Shown: positions 23,639-35,232, numbered from the stretch's first letter. The stretch: DNA of 64,000 nt from Helicoverpa zea (GCF_022581195.2 NC_061462.1:12028001-12092000), one strand, 5' to 3'. The notes: generated by a model not told the origin, from the sequence alone. Numbers and translations are program-made.

Positions 23639-25327
23639 CTTTTATTGCATATTTGTAGCAATATGGATAAGTTTTTTACAAAATGATGTAGCCCCTTGGT
23701 TATATAACGTTAAACTCTATTATTTTGTTTTTTACTCTTATGGTAGATTTCGATTCTTCTTAGCAATAAAGTTACCAGTTTTTTTTTGTTCTTAGTATTT
23801 TCAGAATTTAATAACACTGGGGATTTTTTCTATTAACTATTGATATATAAGTATTTAATTATTCTCAGTTCTTGTTTTCCACATTTTGGAAAATCCGATA
23901 TCGATATATAAATTGAGTTTATAAAACTCATATCGATAAAGTGACTGGTTTGTATCAAACCAGAGACTAAGTTTAGATTAATTATTATAAGATAGATTTA
24001 GACTAAGTTTAGTGTTTCTGTTAGTAGGTATATTTCTTACCTATTATTTTTTTCCATTTTTGGAATCGTACCTATGCTAATTTATTAAATCTTTAGATGC
24101 CAATGATGAATAATAAATTGCTTTTATTTATTTTAGCTTTGTGCCCCTCGTGGGATTTTCTATACCGAAATATTACATGATGTTTTTGTACCTTAAATAA
24201 ACCGATACATTTACCCCTAAGATTTGTTTTGAGCTTGTTATAGCTTATTATTTAAGCAGTATGATTTTTTTTATATTAATTTATTTATCTTACTTTAAAA
24301 TAAAAAATGCTGACTTATAAAAACAAGTAAATTATTGTAATGAAAAGTTGACTGGGATAGTTTAACTTGGTTCTATCGGTTTTCTAAATACTTCTTTTCA
24401 GAAGAATCGGTTTAATATTTTAATCATTTTTACTCTTCCGATTTTTTTCAATATGATATTAATGCTTAGTGTCAAATTACTTTGTTATTACTATTAACTA
24501 GCACGTGCTCAAAAACGTGGGTTTGGAACGATTAGTAACTGGTTAATAATTGTGATTATTGGCCTGAACAAGGTCAATACTTCTATGCATACGTTTCGAC
24601 AACAATCTTCATGTTGGTCAAATTATTCCATTGCATAAGTAACAAGTAGGTACATACATATATTAATTATGTAGTGAGAAAATGTCCCCGACTTCATCTA
24701 TACTTGTGTAGGCATGTAACTAAAGTGAAATAATCTCGATATGATATATGCCTTGAAAATTCAGTCAAAAAATAAAATAGAGAGCAGCTAACATGCTTTA
24801 ATTATTTGATTAACAGACATTGAAAGATTATTTTAAGCAATAGATTATTGTGTAGATTTCCTATTCAATCATGTACGTAAATTTTTATTTACTTAAGTGT
24901 CTTCTCAAATTAAGTATAGATATTTTTCAAAATAGGTGTGGGTAATATTTTATACATGCATTGAGTTAAGAAAAGGAAACATTCAAAATTTAAAAGCCAA
25001 CGCCTTAAAAGTAAATTCTATCTTACAAGAAAATCGAATAAAAAAATGCCCAGTGCGAAACTCCTCACACAACCAATCATAAAAAAACGGATACAATTTA
25101 TTTACACGTGAGTAATTTAATCGATATTTAAATACAGTCAGACATTGTACATATCGATCATTAGTCTTACCTAGTTGCCTAGGTAAGAACATTTAACCAC
25201 GTGCGTCTAAATTAGGGTTAAAAGTTCACCATTGTACCTTAATCGGCCATTAATGTAGACTAGCCTATGTTTTATTATCCTTAAGCATTTAATTCTTATG
25301 AAAAACAACATTATCTAAACTATCTTA

Positions 25328-25353
25328 ACTAATATTATAAATGTGAATGTAAC

Positions 25354-25392
<39 letters not shown>

Positions 25393-25609
25393 TTTCTTCA
25401 CGCCTAAACTACTGAACCGATTTGTGTGAAATTTGGTACAGACATAGTTTGGAACTTGAGAAAGGACATAGGATAGTTTTTATTTAAAAAAAAATATAAA
25501 AATAAAAAATAAAATTTATTCCGGACATATAGCGCCATCTATTGATCAAACCAAAAATATGCCGGAAGTCACTATATCATGCGAACGAAGTCGCGGGCAA
25601 ATGCTAGTA
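25328..25609 (-). repeat. Interspersed repeat, inverse partner of 22419-22695
   Basis: It reads AACTAATATTATAAATGTGA, a (GTCT)n tract, CATATAGCGCCATCTATTGA and GTCGCGGGCAAATGCTAGTA. It is the reverse complement of the 22419 copy with few differences. Confidence 0.7.
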
Positions 25610-25611
25610 CT

Positions 25612-25792
25612 AATATAATGAAGAGGAAAAATTTGTTTGTACCCTAAAGCCTCCGAAATGATTAAACCGATCTGAAAAATTATTTCACTGTTGGGGCGCT
25701 ACACTCTTCCCGAGTAACATAGGCTATATTTTATCCCGGTACGGGCAGTCGTTCCCACGGAACGCTGGTTAAACCGCGGGAAAACGGCTAAT
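25612..25792 (-). repeat. Interspersed repeat, TTTGTTTGTACCCTA family
   Basis: It lies directly next to the 25328-25609 copy and includes TTTGTTTGTACCCTAAAGCC and GGTACGGGCAGTCGTTCCCA. It ends CCGCGGGAAAACGGCTA. Confidence 0.6.
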
Positions 25793-26524
25793 TATTATAT
25801 CAAGTAATAAATAAATTTGAAGTGTCAGTATGTAATGTCAAAATGACTGCCGTATTATTTAATGTTTTATGGATGTTAACAAGATGTTTACGTCAAAATC
25901 ACCAATAACATTAGCATGTTTGTGTTAGGTAATCTAGCTAATTTCGGTAACGGTTACATCGATTTTGATGGGATTTTCGCTAGCAGATAACTTTGCCTTA
26001 ATGAGTAACTTGGAAATGCTTTTTAATAAAAAAATTGCCATTTTTATTTCGATTTATAATTAATTTTTAAAGTTATAAAACGCGGGTGAAGCCACAGAAA
26101 TAAGCTAGTTGTATTTATAATTCTTAGAACAAGTATGACGCCTATGTTAATGTCTTGATAATTTGTGTTGACACATTAAATTAATTTATTTTTAAAACCA
26201 TAGTGTTAAAAGCTTTGTTTTTTTAACATTGACGTTAAACTTACGTAATTTTTGAATTATTACTAGTTTTTTTTTATGATCTATTTTGACTTTTGTGGTT
26301 TCAAAATGTAAATATGTATATGCTTTTTAAAGAGCATTGACATAATTTATGTTACCTATATTTATTTCGGTAGCCAAAAAGGTAGGTTACATATTTTAGT
26401 CTAGTGATTTAATTTCCTGGTTCATAAATTTATATATTTTTTAAATGATGTCAAAAGATATTTATGAATACATTTAGGTATCCATTTAGTTAAAAATAGT
26501 TTTTTGTATCTAATGCACGATCTT

Positions 26525-26640
26525 CTCAACATAGTTACCTGAGTAACATTACGATTGGTGAGACTGGTTGTCAGACTTTCTGACTTCCAACAACATGTAA
26601 CAACTGTCAGAAGATGTTCATATGAACCCGTTATGACAAG
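26525..26640 (-). mobile_element. Diverged SINE fragment
   Basis: CTCAACATAGTTACCTGAGT, GAGACTGGTTGTCAGACTTT and CTGACTTCCAACAACATGTA follow the order of the minus-strand SINE copy at 46040-46412. Identity is clearly lower. Confidence 0.5.
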
Positions 26641-27294
26641 ATGGTCCTCGGATCGAACGGACCAAAAGTTGCTTAACCTTATTATAGAAGAGATTTATTT
26701 TAAAAAATACGTTAAAAAAATTACATCACTATTGAAATATTTAATTCATTGAACAGTGATTTATATATATGATATGCATGTTAGATAGCTATAAGAAATA
26801 ATGTTCTTAGGGTCAGTAATAATACATAGTGTCAAGCATTATTATTATTTTATTAGTCTTTGTATATGAAATTATATGTTTTTTATTTACTTACTTCATT
26901 TGAACTTTACGTTGGTAAGAAGGAAAATGGATGGCGAACTTTGACCCCACTTTTTACGATAATTTAATTTCAATATAGGTATTTCTATTTATATTTAGTG
27001 TGTACTATCGAAATAAAATATATATCTGTAAAAATATGCAATAAAACTACATATAAGTATTAAAAAGTAGAACAACATTTTTTTTCAGCAGCTTAGAAAT
27101 ATTTTTTTACTTAGATTAATTGCCCACACAGTCACATACTTTTGATATCAGATTTAAGTTCATAGATAGCCAAACTTTTTCAACCAAACAGTGTGACGTC
27201 AAGCCAACTACTCCTAATTAACAAAACAAACTAACGAATGCGCACTGAACAAACAAAAAGTAAATAATTATTAATATATAAAAAGTTCAATATA

Positions 27295-27501
27295 GTGGCC
27301 TTGTCGGAATCTATATTTTCGAATGCCCACATTCTATTGAAAGATCTCTCTAGGCGACTGGTTGACGCTTCTCATGACCAAAAGGCTGGCTATTACCTCG
27401 GACAAAGGATCAGCATGGCCATCCAAAGAGGTAATGCTGCCAGCCTCTTGGGCACGCTCCCAGTCGACAGCGATGGGGACGAATTTTTTTATGCTTTTTA
27501 G
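27295..27501 (+). pseudogene. Orphan reading-frame fragment, unknown protein C-terminus
   Basis: An open stretch of 68 codons ends at a TAG. It contains LSRRLVDASHDQKAGYYLGQ and then RISMAIQRGNAASLLGTLP, finishing DSDGDEFFYAF. It has no ATG; the first possible codon is GTG. The composition is more balanced than the A+T-rich surroundings and the peptide looks coding-like. I cannot name the family. It stops 57 bp before the TIR element at 27558 and may be the last exon or remnant of a transposon protein or another inserted gene. Confidence 0.35.
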
Positions 27502-27557
27502 TTTTCGGAAAATGTAAATACTATGATTTAATGAATTAAGATAAATCTATTTTTAAA

Positions 27558-27955
27558 TACAAGGTGTTGATTTGCATTTGTGCCATAGTTCAGGAGGAGG
27601 ACATACAATACGTAAATAATCGATTGGAATTACAGTAGATGGGAAATAACTAATATGCACTGCTTTTTTTGTCATTGTAATGTCGTGGTATTTCTGAAGT
27701 AATCCAATTTTATGAATGAAATTTATGAGTGATCGTAGCGTATGCTTTGTGTTTACGTTTGTGTGAGGGTGCAGCACGGTTTTAACGCCAGTAACATACG
27801 CGCCAAGTTTAAATAAGGCTAGACGACATTTACGGAATTCCGAAAAAAAAATAAAGAAAAAAAATTACTTACCAATTTTTTTATTGATTTGGGTCGAGAA
27901 TCATTAGCATAATTACCTCCTTGAATATGGCACGGATGCAAATCAACAGCTTGTA
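27558..27955. mobile_element. 398-bp DNA transposon/MITE with ~38-bp TIRs
   Basis: The left end TACAAGGTGTTGATTTGCAT continues through TGTGCCATAGTTCAGGAGG. It matches the reverse complement of the right end TACAAGCTGTTGATTTGCAT with few mismatches. A TA at both outer ends may be the target duplication. There is no transposase; a 74-codon minus-strand frame inside the element has no recognised family. Confidence 0.75.
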
Positions 27956-28039
27956 TATAAAAAGTTAGTTTTTACGTTTGTCCACTAGAAACAAGGGCGA
28001 TGTATCTAATACACGTGCTTGCATGAAAAACTGACTAAT

Positions 28040-28180
28040 TGATATCACACGTGAGGACACGTGTTCGATGCCCAGACGAGGCAAAAAAAACCTGTCAAGT
28101 AAGTGTTGGGCCTTGCCCCACCCACAAGTTTTATACCTTCGTTGCTTTTAGGCGATATTGAATATTAAAAATGATATTTT
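28040..28180 (+). repeat. Possible diverged SINE piece
   Basis: ACACGTGTTCGATGCCCAGA resembles a Pol III B box, and GTGTTGGGCCTTGCCCCACC follows. No convincing A box or target duplication is visible. Confidence 0.3.
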
Positions 28181-28474
28181 TTGCTTAGTTTTTTTTTTTT
28201 TGTTATATTACCTATACTTGAAAAATAAAGTTGGAGAAAGTCTCCTCTAATAATAAGTATAAAATAAATAAATAATGCACTTTAAAGCTTAATATTTTGA
28301 AAAGCGGTTAAAAAGTGTCAGTGACGAACATATGATTGAAAGAAGCACTCAGTAAGAATAATTGGATGATTTTTTTGTACAATTTTATTCGGAAAATCTC
28401 ATTGCTGAGATATTTTTGTACAACAAAAAAACGTCAGTATTAAAACAACGGTTTACTAATAATAATAATAATAA

Positions 28475-29037
28475 GCCTCTTGGCTTGCCTTCATCGGCCG
28501 GTCAGAGTGGAGTCGCTAGAGCAAGGTTAGTCCTGCTCGGAGGGTAGGTGCCTCGTGGTAAGTGGCGAGTGGGCCGGTGATGCTGGACCCACAGGGAGCG
28601 CGTGATCTGCGTTTAAAGTCCGCCGAGGTATCCTCACCGTTCTCAGCCGCTCATGTCCCTGTTGCCCTCTTGTTGCTTTTCAGTGACTGATTCCCGGGGG
28701 CCCAGTAAGTGAGTTGGCGAGTCTCCACCTGCCATTTTAACATGTATTTAATACATTGTCATCGGCAGGTGCCATAGTTCCCGTAGTTTCCCCATTCCTA
28801 GTCCATTAGCATCCCATCACAATAGCCCAAGTAGTTTTCATCCATAGTTAGCAATAGTTTAGCACAGAACCGGGGATTGTCCTTGGGTACATTTCTATAG
28901 TGTATACGGGGATAATCGTCGGTTTTGTGTCGCCATTTCATTAAAGTTGTCTCAAAAGGGCTTCAGCGTGTTGGCTTCGGCCCCACGTTCGCCTTCCAAA
29001 AATCCGGGACTCTGTAGTCCCGTGGTCGGTCAGAGAC
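28475..29037 (+). mobile_element. TAA-flanked retroposon, array copy A (5'-truncated)
   Basis: It follows directly after (AAT)n and starts inside the unit at GCCTCTTGGCTTGCCTTCAT. It then runs to a conserved 3' hairpin (CGGGACTCTGTAGTCCCG) and ends AGAGACA(TAA)n. About 150 bp of the 5' end found in copies B and C is missing. No open frame of note. It is strikingly GC-rich compared with the region. Confidence 0.85.
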
Positions 29038-29050
29038 ATAATAATAATAA

Positions 29051-29750
29051 GCCCCGCAGGGCATCTGAGGCGGATGACGGGGAGTAGCGACCCCGCGGGG
29101 CTATATATCCGAGTGCTCCAGGGAGAGTATACTGTCCCCCACCTCCGGCTTGCCGGAGTGAAGCATGACGGGGGATAGGTCTCCCGCCTCTTGGCTTGCC
29201 TTCATCGGCCGGTCAGAGTGGAGTCGCTAGAGCAAGGTTAGTCCTGCTCGGAGGGTAGGTGCCTCGTGGTAAGTGGCGAGTGGGCCGGTGATGCTGGACC
29301 CACAGGGAGCGCGTGATCTGCGTTTAAAGTCCGCCGAGGTATCCTCACCCTTCTCAGCCGCTCATGTCCCTGTTGCCCTCTTGTTGCTTTTCAGTGACTG
29401 ATTCCCGGGGGCCCAGTAAGTGAGTTGGCGAGTCTCCACCTGCCATTTTAACATGTATTTAATACATTGTCATCGGCAGGTGCCATAGTTCCCGTAGTTT
29501 CCCCATTCCTAGTCCATTAGCATCCCATCACAATAGCCTAAGTAGTTTTCATCCATAGTTAGCAATAGTTTAGCACAGAACCGGGGATTGTCCTTGAGTA
29601 CATTTCTATAGTGTATACAGGGATAATCGTCGGTTTTGTGTTACCATTTCATTAAAGTTGTCTCAAAAGGGCTTCAGCGTGTTGGCTTCGGCCCCACGTT
29701 CGCCTTCCAAAAATCCGGGACTCTGTAGTCCCGAGGTCAGAAAGAGACAT
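29051..29750 (+). mobile_element. TAA-flanked retroposon, array copy B (full unit)
   Basis: It starts GCCCCGCAGGGCATCTGAGG, next to (ATA)n, and ends AAAGAGACAT(AAT)n. The 5' end is a GC-rich fold: GCCCCGC at 29051-29057 pairs with GCGGGGC at 29095-29101. The 3' end has the CGGGACT/AGTCCCG hairpin. It is nearly identical to copies A and C. The TAA tail recalls TAA-specific non-LTR elements such as Dong (R4 clade), an analogy only. Confidence 0.87.
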
Positions 29751-29767
29751 AATAATAATAATAATAA

Positions 29768-30470
29768 GCCCCGCAGGGCATCTGAGGCGGATGACGGGGA
29801 GTAGCGACCCCGCGGGGCTATATATCCGAGTGCTCCAGGGAGAGTATACTATCCCCCATCTCCGGCTTGCCGGAGTGAAGCATGACGGGGGATAGGTCTT
29901 CCGCCTCTTGGCTTGCCTTCACCGGCCGGTCAGAGTGGAGTCGCTAGAGTAGGGTTAGCAGCCCGCTCGGAGGGTAGGTGCCTCGTGGTAAGTGGCGAGT
30001 GGGCCGGTGATGCTGGACCCACAGGGAGCGCGTGATCTGCGTTTAAAGTCCGCCGAGGTATCCTCACCCTTCAGCCGCTCATGTACATGTTGCCCCCTTG
30101 TTGCGATTTAGCGACTGATTCCCGGGGGCCCAGTAAGTGAGTTGGCGAGTCTCCACCTGCCATTTTTACGTGTATTTATTACATTGTTATCGGCAGGTGC
30201 CATAGTTCCCGTAGTTCCCCCATTCCTAGTCCACTAGCATCCCATCACAATAGCCCAAGTAGTTTTCATCCATAGTTAGCAATAGTTTAGCACAGAACCG
30301 GGGTTTGTCCTTGGGTACATTTCTATAGTGTATACAGGGATAATCGTCGGTTTTGTGTCACCATTTCATTAAAGTTGTCTCAAAAGGGCTTCAGCGTGTT
30401 GGCTTCGGCCCCACGTTCGCCTCCCAAAAATCCGGGACTCTGTAGTCCCGAGGTCTGGTAGAGACATACA
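29768..30470 (+). mobile_element. TAA-flanked retroposon, array copy C (full unit)
   Basis: It has the same 5' start (GCCCCGCAGGGCATCTGAGG) as copy B, 717 bp downstream, and the same 3' end. It is a little more diverged, for example GTAGGGTTAGCAGCCCGCTC in place of the A/B version. The shared 5' end shows a defined unit rather than random truncation. Confidence 0.87.
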
Positions 30471-30483
30471 AGATAATAATAAT

Positions 30484-30734
30484 GTCGCGACACCTTTTCA
30501 CACACGGTCGGTTAGCCCCATGGTAAGTTATTTATTAACTTGTGTTATGGGTGCTAACACAACTGATAAACTACATATAGCTACATATATACATATTTAT
30601 AAATACATATAGTAACACCCAGACCACGGCCAACGAGCATGCTCATCACACAAATATCGACCGAACCGGGAATCGAACCCGGGACCTCAGGTTCGGCAGT
30701 CCGGCTTGGTGACCTTTGCGCCACAGAGGTCGTC
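30484..30734 (-). mobile_element. tRNA-derived SINE
   Basis: On the minus strand it starts GACGACCTCTGTGGCGCAAA (A-box region). About 45 bp on it has CCGGGTTCGATTCCCGG (B box), as in a tRNA-like Pol III promoter. The body ends in A+T-rich sequence, and the 3' end abuts the TAA tail of retroposon copy C. It is not a functional tRNA, because it lacks a plausible cloverleaf 3' half and continues for ~180 bp. Confidence 0.8.
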
Positions 30735-31645
30735 CTAGGCAACTAGCACGTGAAAATTCAAAGAAATCGTTTTTTTTTTTTAAGAAAACAGGCGTTTATG
30801 TTAACTGTGACCTCAGGCCAGGTCATGACGTATTTCTGACATCCTCCGGAAGAATCGAGGTGGTCAGTTTTTTGGAACTATAGTTTAAAACAATATCCTA
30901 ATACTTGTAAATAGCTAAGTAAATATTATAACGTCCGCTACAAGTATTGGGCACACAAAATAATGGTCAAGTGTGTTGGTCACGTTTTTTGAGAAGGTTC
31001 TGTATATTTTTTCCTTTGAAGGATATGCAATAAGTAATAATAAGTAGGAAGTGGTGAAGGGTGGGCGTTTTTTCGGCTGTCTTATGTAATTTTGACGTTT
31101 GAAAAGTGCTGTTATTTAGTGTACTTTGAATTCATTTTCTATGTTAATCATGTAAGTCGTTCCTTTCTAAATTCTATTCTAAACAATATCTTTTAGTGTC
31201 ATAAGCACTGTTTGTCGGGGATAGTTTATTTTAAATAGATTTTATGCTCGTGTACAGAATGAACGAATACACATTGCATTTTTTGTTGTTTATCCTGTCT
31301 TAACTTTAGAGTACCTAAATTAACCTGAAGAGCCTTTTTTACACCTTTTACGCTATCAAGCATAAAAACAACTTAATACTTCGTCACGTTTTTGAGAAAA
31401 GGGTGCTAAGCAGATATACCCAAAAATCTACAGATAACAAAATAACATTCCAAAGGGTCCAAGTTCTTGAGGTACGTATCTCCTAAATTAATAACGAAAA
31501 AATCATTAACACAATTCAACTAATTCTCAAACATTAAAGAGTAAATAAACGTTTATTATTTACTTAGATTCTAAGATAGCGGAAGAGAAATAAAACATAA
31601 CATATGAATCATTGTTAATATCCACTCCAGCAACGACGATGCAAA

Positions 31646-31734
31646 TATTAACATAATTAAATATTTATCCAAGCATTTTCGATTTTTTGACCACATTTGG
31701 AAAAACATTTGACATATGAAATTTCCTTATTGTT
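31646..31734 (+). repeat. 89-bp direct repeat, left copy
   Basis: TATTAACATAATTAAATATT to AATTTCCTTATTGTT matches 32111-32199 over the full 89 bp without gaps and with about ten substitutions. The SINE at 31737-32082 lies between the two copies. Confidence 0.75.
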
Positions 31735-31736
31735 CA

Positions 31737-32082
31737 TCATCTGCATGGCCTTTTCCCAACTATGTTTAGGTCGGCTTCCAGTCTAACTGGATAAAGCTGA
31801 GTACTAGTGTTTTACAAGGAGCGACTGCTTATCTGACCTCCTCGACCCAGTTACTCGGGCAACCCAATACTTTTAGGTAAGACTTGTTGGCGGACTTATT
31901 GGCATCTGCGAAACAACTGCCAAAGATGTTTAAATGACAGCCGGAACCTACAGTTTATAATGTCTTCTGAAACATAGTCACTGGGGTCCAAGATATTTTA
32001 TATCTGGATATTTTTATATCTGGAATCGAACCCACATTCGTTCTTAAGAGGTTGGTTCTTTACCCACTATGCCACCACAACT
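31737..32082 (-). mobile_element. Nearly full-length SINE (family of 35233-35615)
   Basis: On the minus strand, GTTGTGGTGGCATAGTGGGT (A-box region) is followed by a degraded B-box segment, the body, and a tail ending AAAAGGCCATGCAGATGATG. It is older than the 33580 and 35233 copies. Confidence 0.75.
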
Positions 32083-32110
32083 TTTTTCTCAAGCAAGACA
32101 GCGTTGCGTG

Positions 32111-32199
32111 TATTAACATAATTCAATATTTATCCAAACATTTTAGATTTTTTGTCCATATTAGGAAAAACGTTTGACGCATGGAATTTCCTTATTGTT
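32111..32199 (+). repeat. 89-bp direct repeat, right copy
   Basis: TATTAACATAATTCAATATT to TTCCTTATTGTT, partner of 31646-31734, 465 bp away. Confidence 0.75.
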
Positions 32200-33579
32200 A
32201 ATACCTTTATTTGGGATGGAAATATTAAGCTGACTAAGGTATTTGTCGTAATTTTTTGACCTTCTTCTTATGAAGAGTGTTAATTTTTCGCAGTACCTAG
32301 TTGCGTGTCGCGTGATCTGAGTGGCTTCTATTTTTGTGCCGTGACAAGATCCGTTTAGGCTTCATAATTTTTATTTGCTAATAAAACTTTAGCATCATTT
32401 AACTTTTTAGAAGCGATTGTTAAAAAGTTAAAGACATTTATAATTATTTTAAGTATGTATTATAAGTATTGTTTATTATTAAAAAAAAAAAAAACTTATA
32501 TATAAGTTTAAAACAAACACTCATTTTTTACATTGAGGCAATTTCTTAACCTCTATTGCTTACATAAATATCATTAACTTAATGCATTCTACGTTATTCT
32601 CAACACTGTTACAAAATGAAGTTATACACATAAGCAAATGATTCATAACATTGGTTTTTATTTACACAAAAATAAATAATTTAATTAATTCAGGTCATTA
32701 TCCGTTAAGACATCAGAATACTGATTCAAAACCGCGAATATATTACTTATCCAAATTTTACTATCTTAGATTAGTCGTAAAAGGAAATTTCCGCCCAAAC
32801 ATTGCCAAAGTCAAGGATTTTTTTGTATTACAAATTATTTTTATGTCTCTAAACACCGGAATTGGTTTCTTCCGTACTATGTCAAATATTATTTATGTCA
32901 TATGAAATATTCATATAATTTTGACACTTTAGGACAAAATAGTATGGGAAATATCAATTTAAATTGCAAAAAATAAGCCTAAGTAGGTATGCAAATTTTT
33001 ATTTTTGCATAAATAAAGTTAACAAATCCGCCGGTTTTACAAAAAAAAAATTCTAACCCAACCATTAGCAATAACCATTCAAATGGGATATAATAGGATT
33101 TTTATTCACAAAATATTTGCAAAACTCATACAAAATGTCGGATTTTCATACAAAATGTTTGTATTAAGTCCTATATGAATGGTGTTTAAGACTTTATCTA
33201 GTGGCGAACACATTTGATGAATACTAAGTGTGAGGGGCTCGGCTTGTAATTCGTCACGTCGATTTTAAATTAATCTATAATTCCGTTGTGATCGTAAAGT
33301 GTTGTCATATATTACTCAGCTTCCCGAAAGTTGTGTTAAAATTGTTCAAATTTTAGGTCAAGGACAAATATATATTTTTTTATTAGCATTTAGCTTTTTG
33401 TGGCACATCAAAAATGTGTTTTATATTAGTTTTTGCATTTTAAAATTTAGTTTTTGTTAAAATTTTACATACATGCATGTTGCTTTGTATAAAGCTTCGT
33501 GTACATTTTTTTATTGTGAATTTTATTTAACACAATACATAATAATATAATGCCGTAATAATATAATAAATAATATAAA

Positions 33580-33961
33580 GTCGTGGTGGCCTAGTGGGTA
33601 AAGGACCAACCTCTCAAGTATGAGGGCGCGGGTTCGATCCCAGGTCAGGCAAGTACCAATGCAACTTTTCTAAGTTTGTATGTACTTTCTAAGTATATCT
33701 TAGACACCACTGACTGTGTTTCGGATGGCACGTTAAACTGTAGGTCCCGGCTGTCATTGAACAACCTTGGCAGTCGTTACGGGTAGTCAGAAGCCAGTAA
33801 GTCTGACACCAGTCTAACCAAGGGGTATCGGGTTGCCCGGGTAACTGGGTTGAGGAGGTCAGATAGGCAGTCGCTTCTTGTAAAGCACTGGTACTCAGCT
33901 GAATCCGGTTAGACTGGAAGCCGACCCCAACATGATTGGGAAAAAGGCTCGGAGGATGATG
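33580..33961 (+). mobile_element. Full-length 382-bp tRNA-derived SINE
   Basis: The head GTCGTGGTGGCCTAGTGGGT (A box) is followed by GCGGGTTCGATCCCAGG (B box). The body includes TTTCGGATGGCACGTTAAAC and GACTGGAAGCCGACCCCAAC. It ends GGAGGATGATG. A 17-nt match (ACATAATAATATAATGC) lies right of the element and again about 26 bp left of it. Frames read through the SINE are not genes. Confidence 0.88.
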
Positions 33962-34724
33962 ACATAATAATATAATGCAATTTAATTGCAATTACGTTTC
34001 AGCTCTGCAATAAATTTTATACGAACTATGTAGGTCAGGGTTACCAAATTATTGTGTTACACTCACTAAACGAACATATACTTATATTAAAATATATTTT
34101 TATCTGAATGCATCATTATAATAAACGTAATGGCTGGTTTGCTTGAATAGGAAGATTTCGGGGTCTCAAAATAGCTTATTTTTGTCTATAGATAATTATC
34201 AGTCATAAACTTCAGATATTATGAGCGTCTGACGAAGTGAGACGGATATAGAACCTCATCTTTTCTAGCTAAAATAGTTATAATAAAAATTATAATGAAA
34301 AAAAATATTTAAATCGAACGTCCGTTCGTCGCTTAAATATGATTAGACAATGTATACAGGTAAACATCATTTAAAAGTTTTTTCATTATTTGTTTTTCAA
34401 CTACCTCTACAACAACAAAAAAAAACATGTTTTTCGTAATGAAAATCAATGATTTCCCAGATCTTGAACAGATACAAGTTTATGTATAATTTTGACATTT
34501 ATGTTAATTTTTATGTTTTCGGGGTATTACCGATTGAGATCTAGCAATACTGGTTCGTTGATACAATCGTAGTTCGTCTTGTGAGCTGTCACACTAAATT
34601 ATTGTTAACTTTACTACTTTACTTAGAAATAAATACATGTTATGTCGCTGATTTGACTAGACTTTTATGACTTAGGACTTCTATTTAGACTCGAAACTGA
34701 ATCATTTCAACCTAAACTTTATCT

Positions 34725-34885
34725 GCCTAGCCTTTTCCCCAACTATGTTGGGGTCGGCTTCCAGTCTCACCGGATGCAGCTGACTACCAGTGTTTACAAA
34801 GAGGTACTGCGTATATGAGCTCCTCAGTTGTCAGACTTACTGGCTTCTGACTACTCGTAACATGTTCAATGACAGAACCATCCAG
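34725..34885 (-). mobile_element. 5'-truncated SINE (family of 35233-35615)
   Basis: CCTAGCCTTTTCCCCAACTA, then GGGGTCGGCTTCCAGTCTCA, to GTTCAATGACAG. Its middle is rearranged and diverged. Confidence 0.65.
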
Positions 34886-35232
34886 AACTTGTGACTATAG
34901 TTTTGTTTATTAAGCAAGATCAAACTATTTATTTCTGTGAAAAATGATAATGAGGCTAGTGACCTACCCCAAAAATAGCTAGCTACTTATTTAAATAAGT
35001 AAACTACGCACAAATGACCCTTTGTCGCAGGGGACACACAGACACACAAACAAATTCTTAGTACAACATTAGAGCTTCTTAAATACCATTATTAATGTAT
35101 ACGAGACAAACATACTAATTATTATGCCGATAGTGTTATCATATTAATTTGAAATCAATGAAGTTTTCTATTCTTAGAGATTAAGTACTTTTTGACACAC
35201 AGGGTAATATATGTAGTAAGGGTAAGGAATAA

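Noticed and set aside
30650..30734. tRNA gene, suggested by A and B boxes
   Set aside because: The sequence continues as a SINE, and no acceptor stem or complete cloverleaf can be formed. The same reasoning applies at 33580, 35233, 39690 and 50537.
33689..33991. 100-codon minus-strand frame with a near twin at 35342-35542
   Set aside because: Both are the same part of a tRNA-derived SINE read in reverse. Related frames at 45881, 59798 and 63286-63504 have the same origin.
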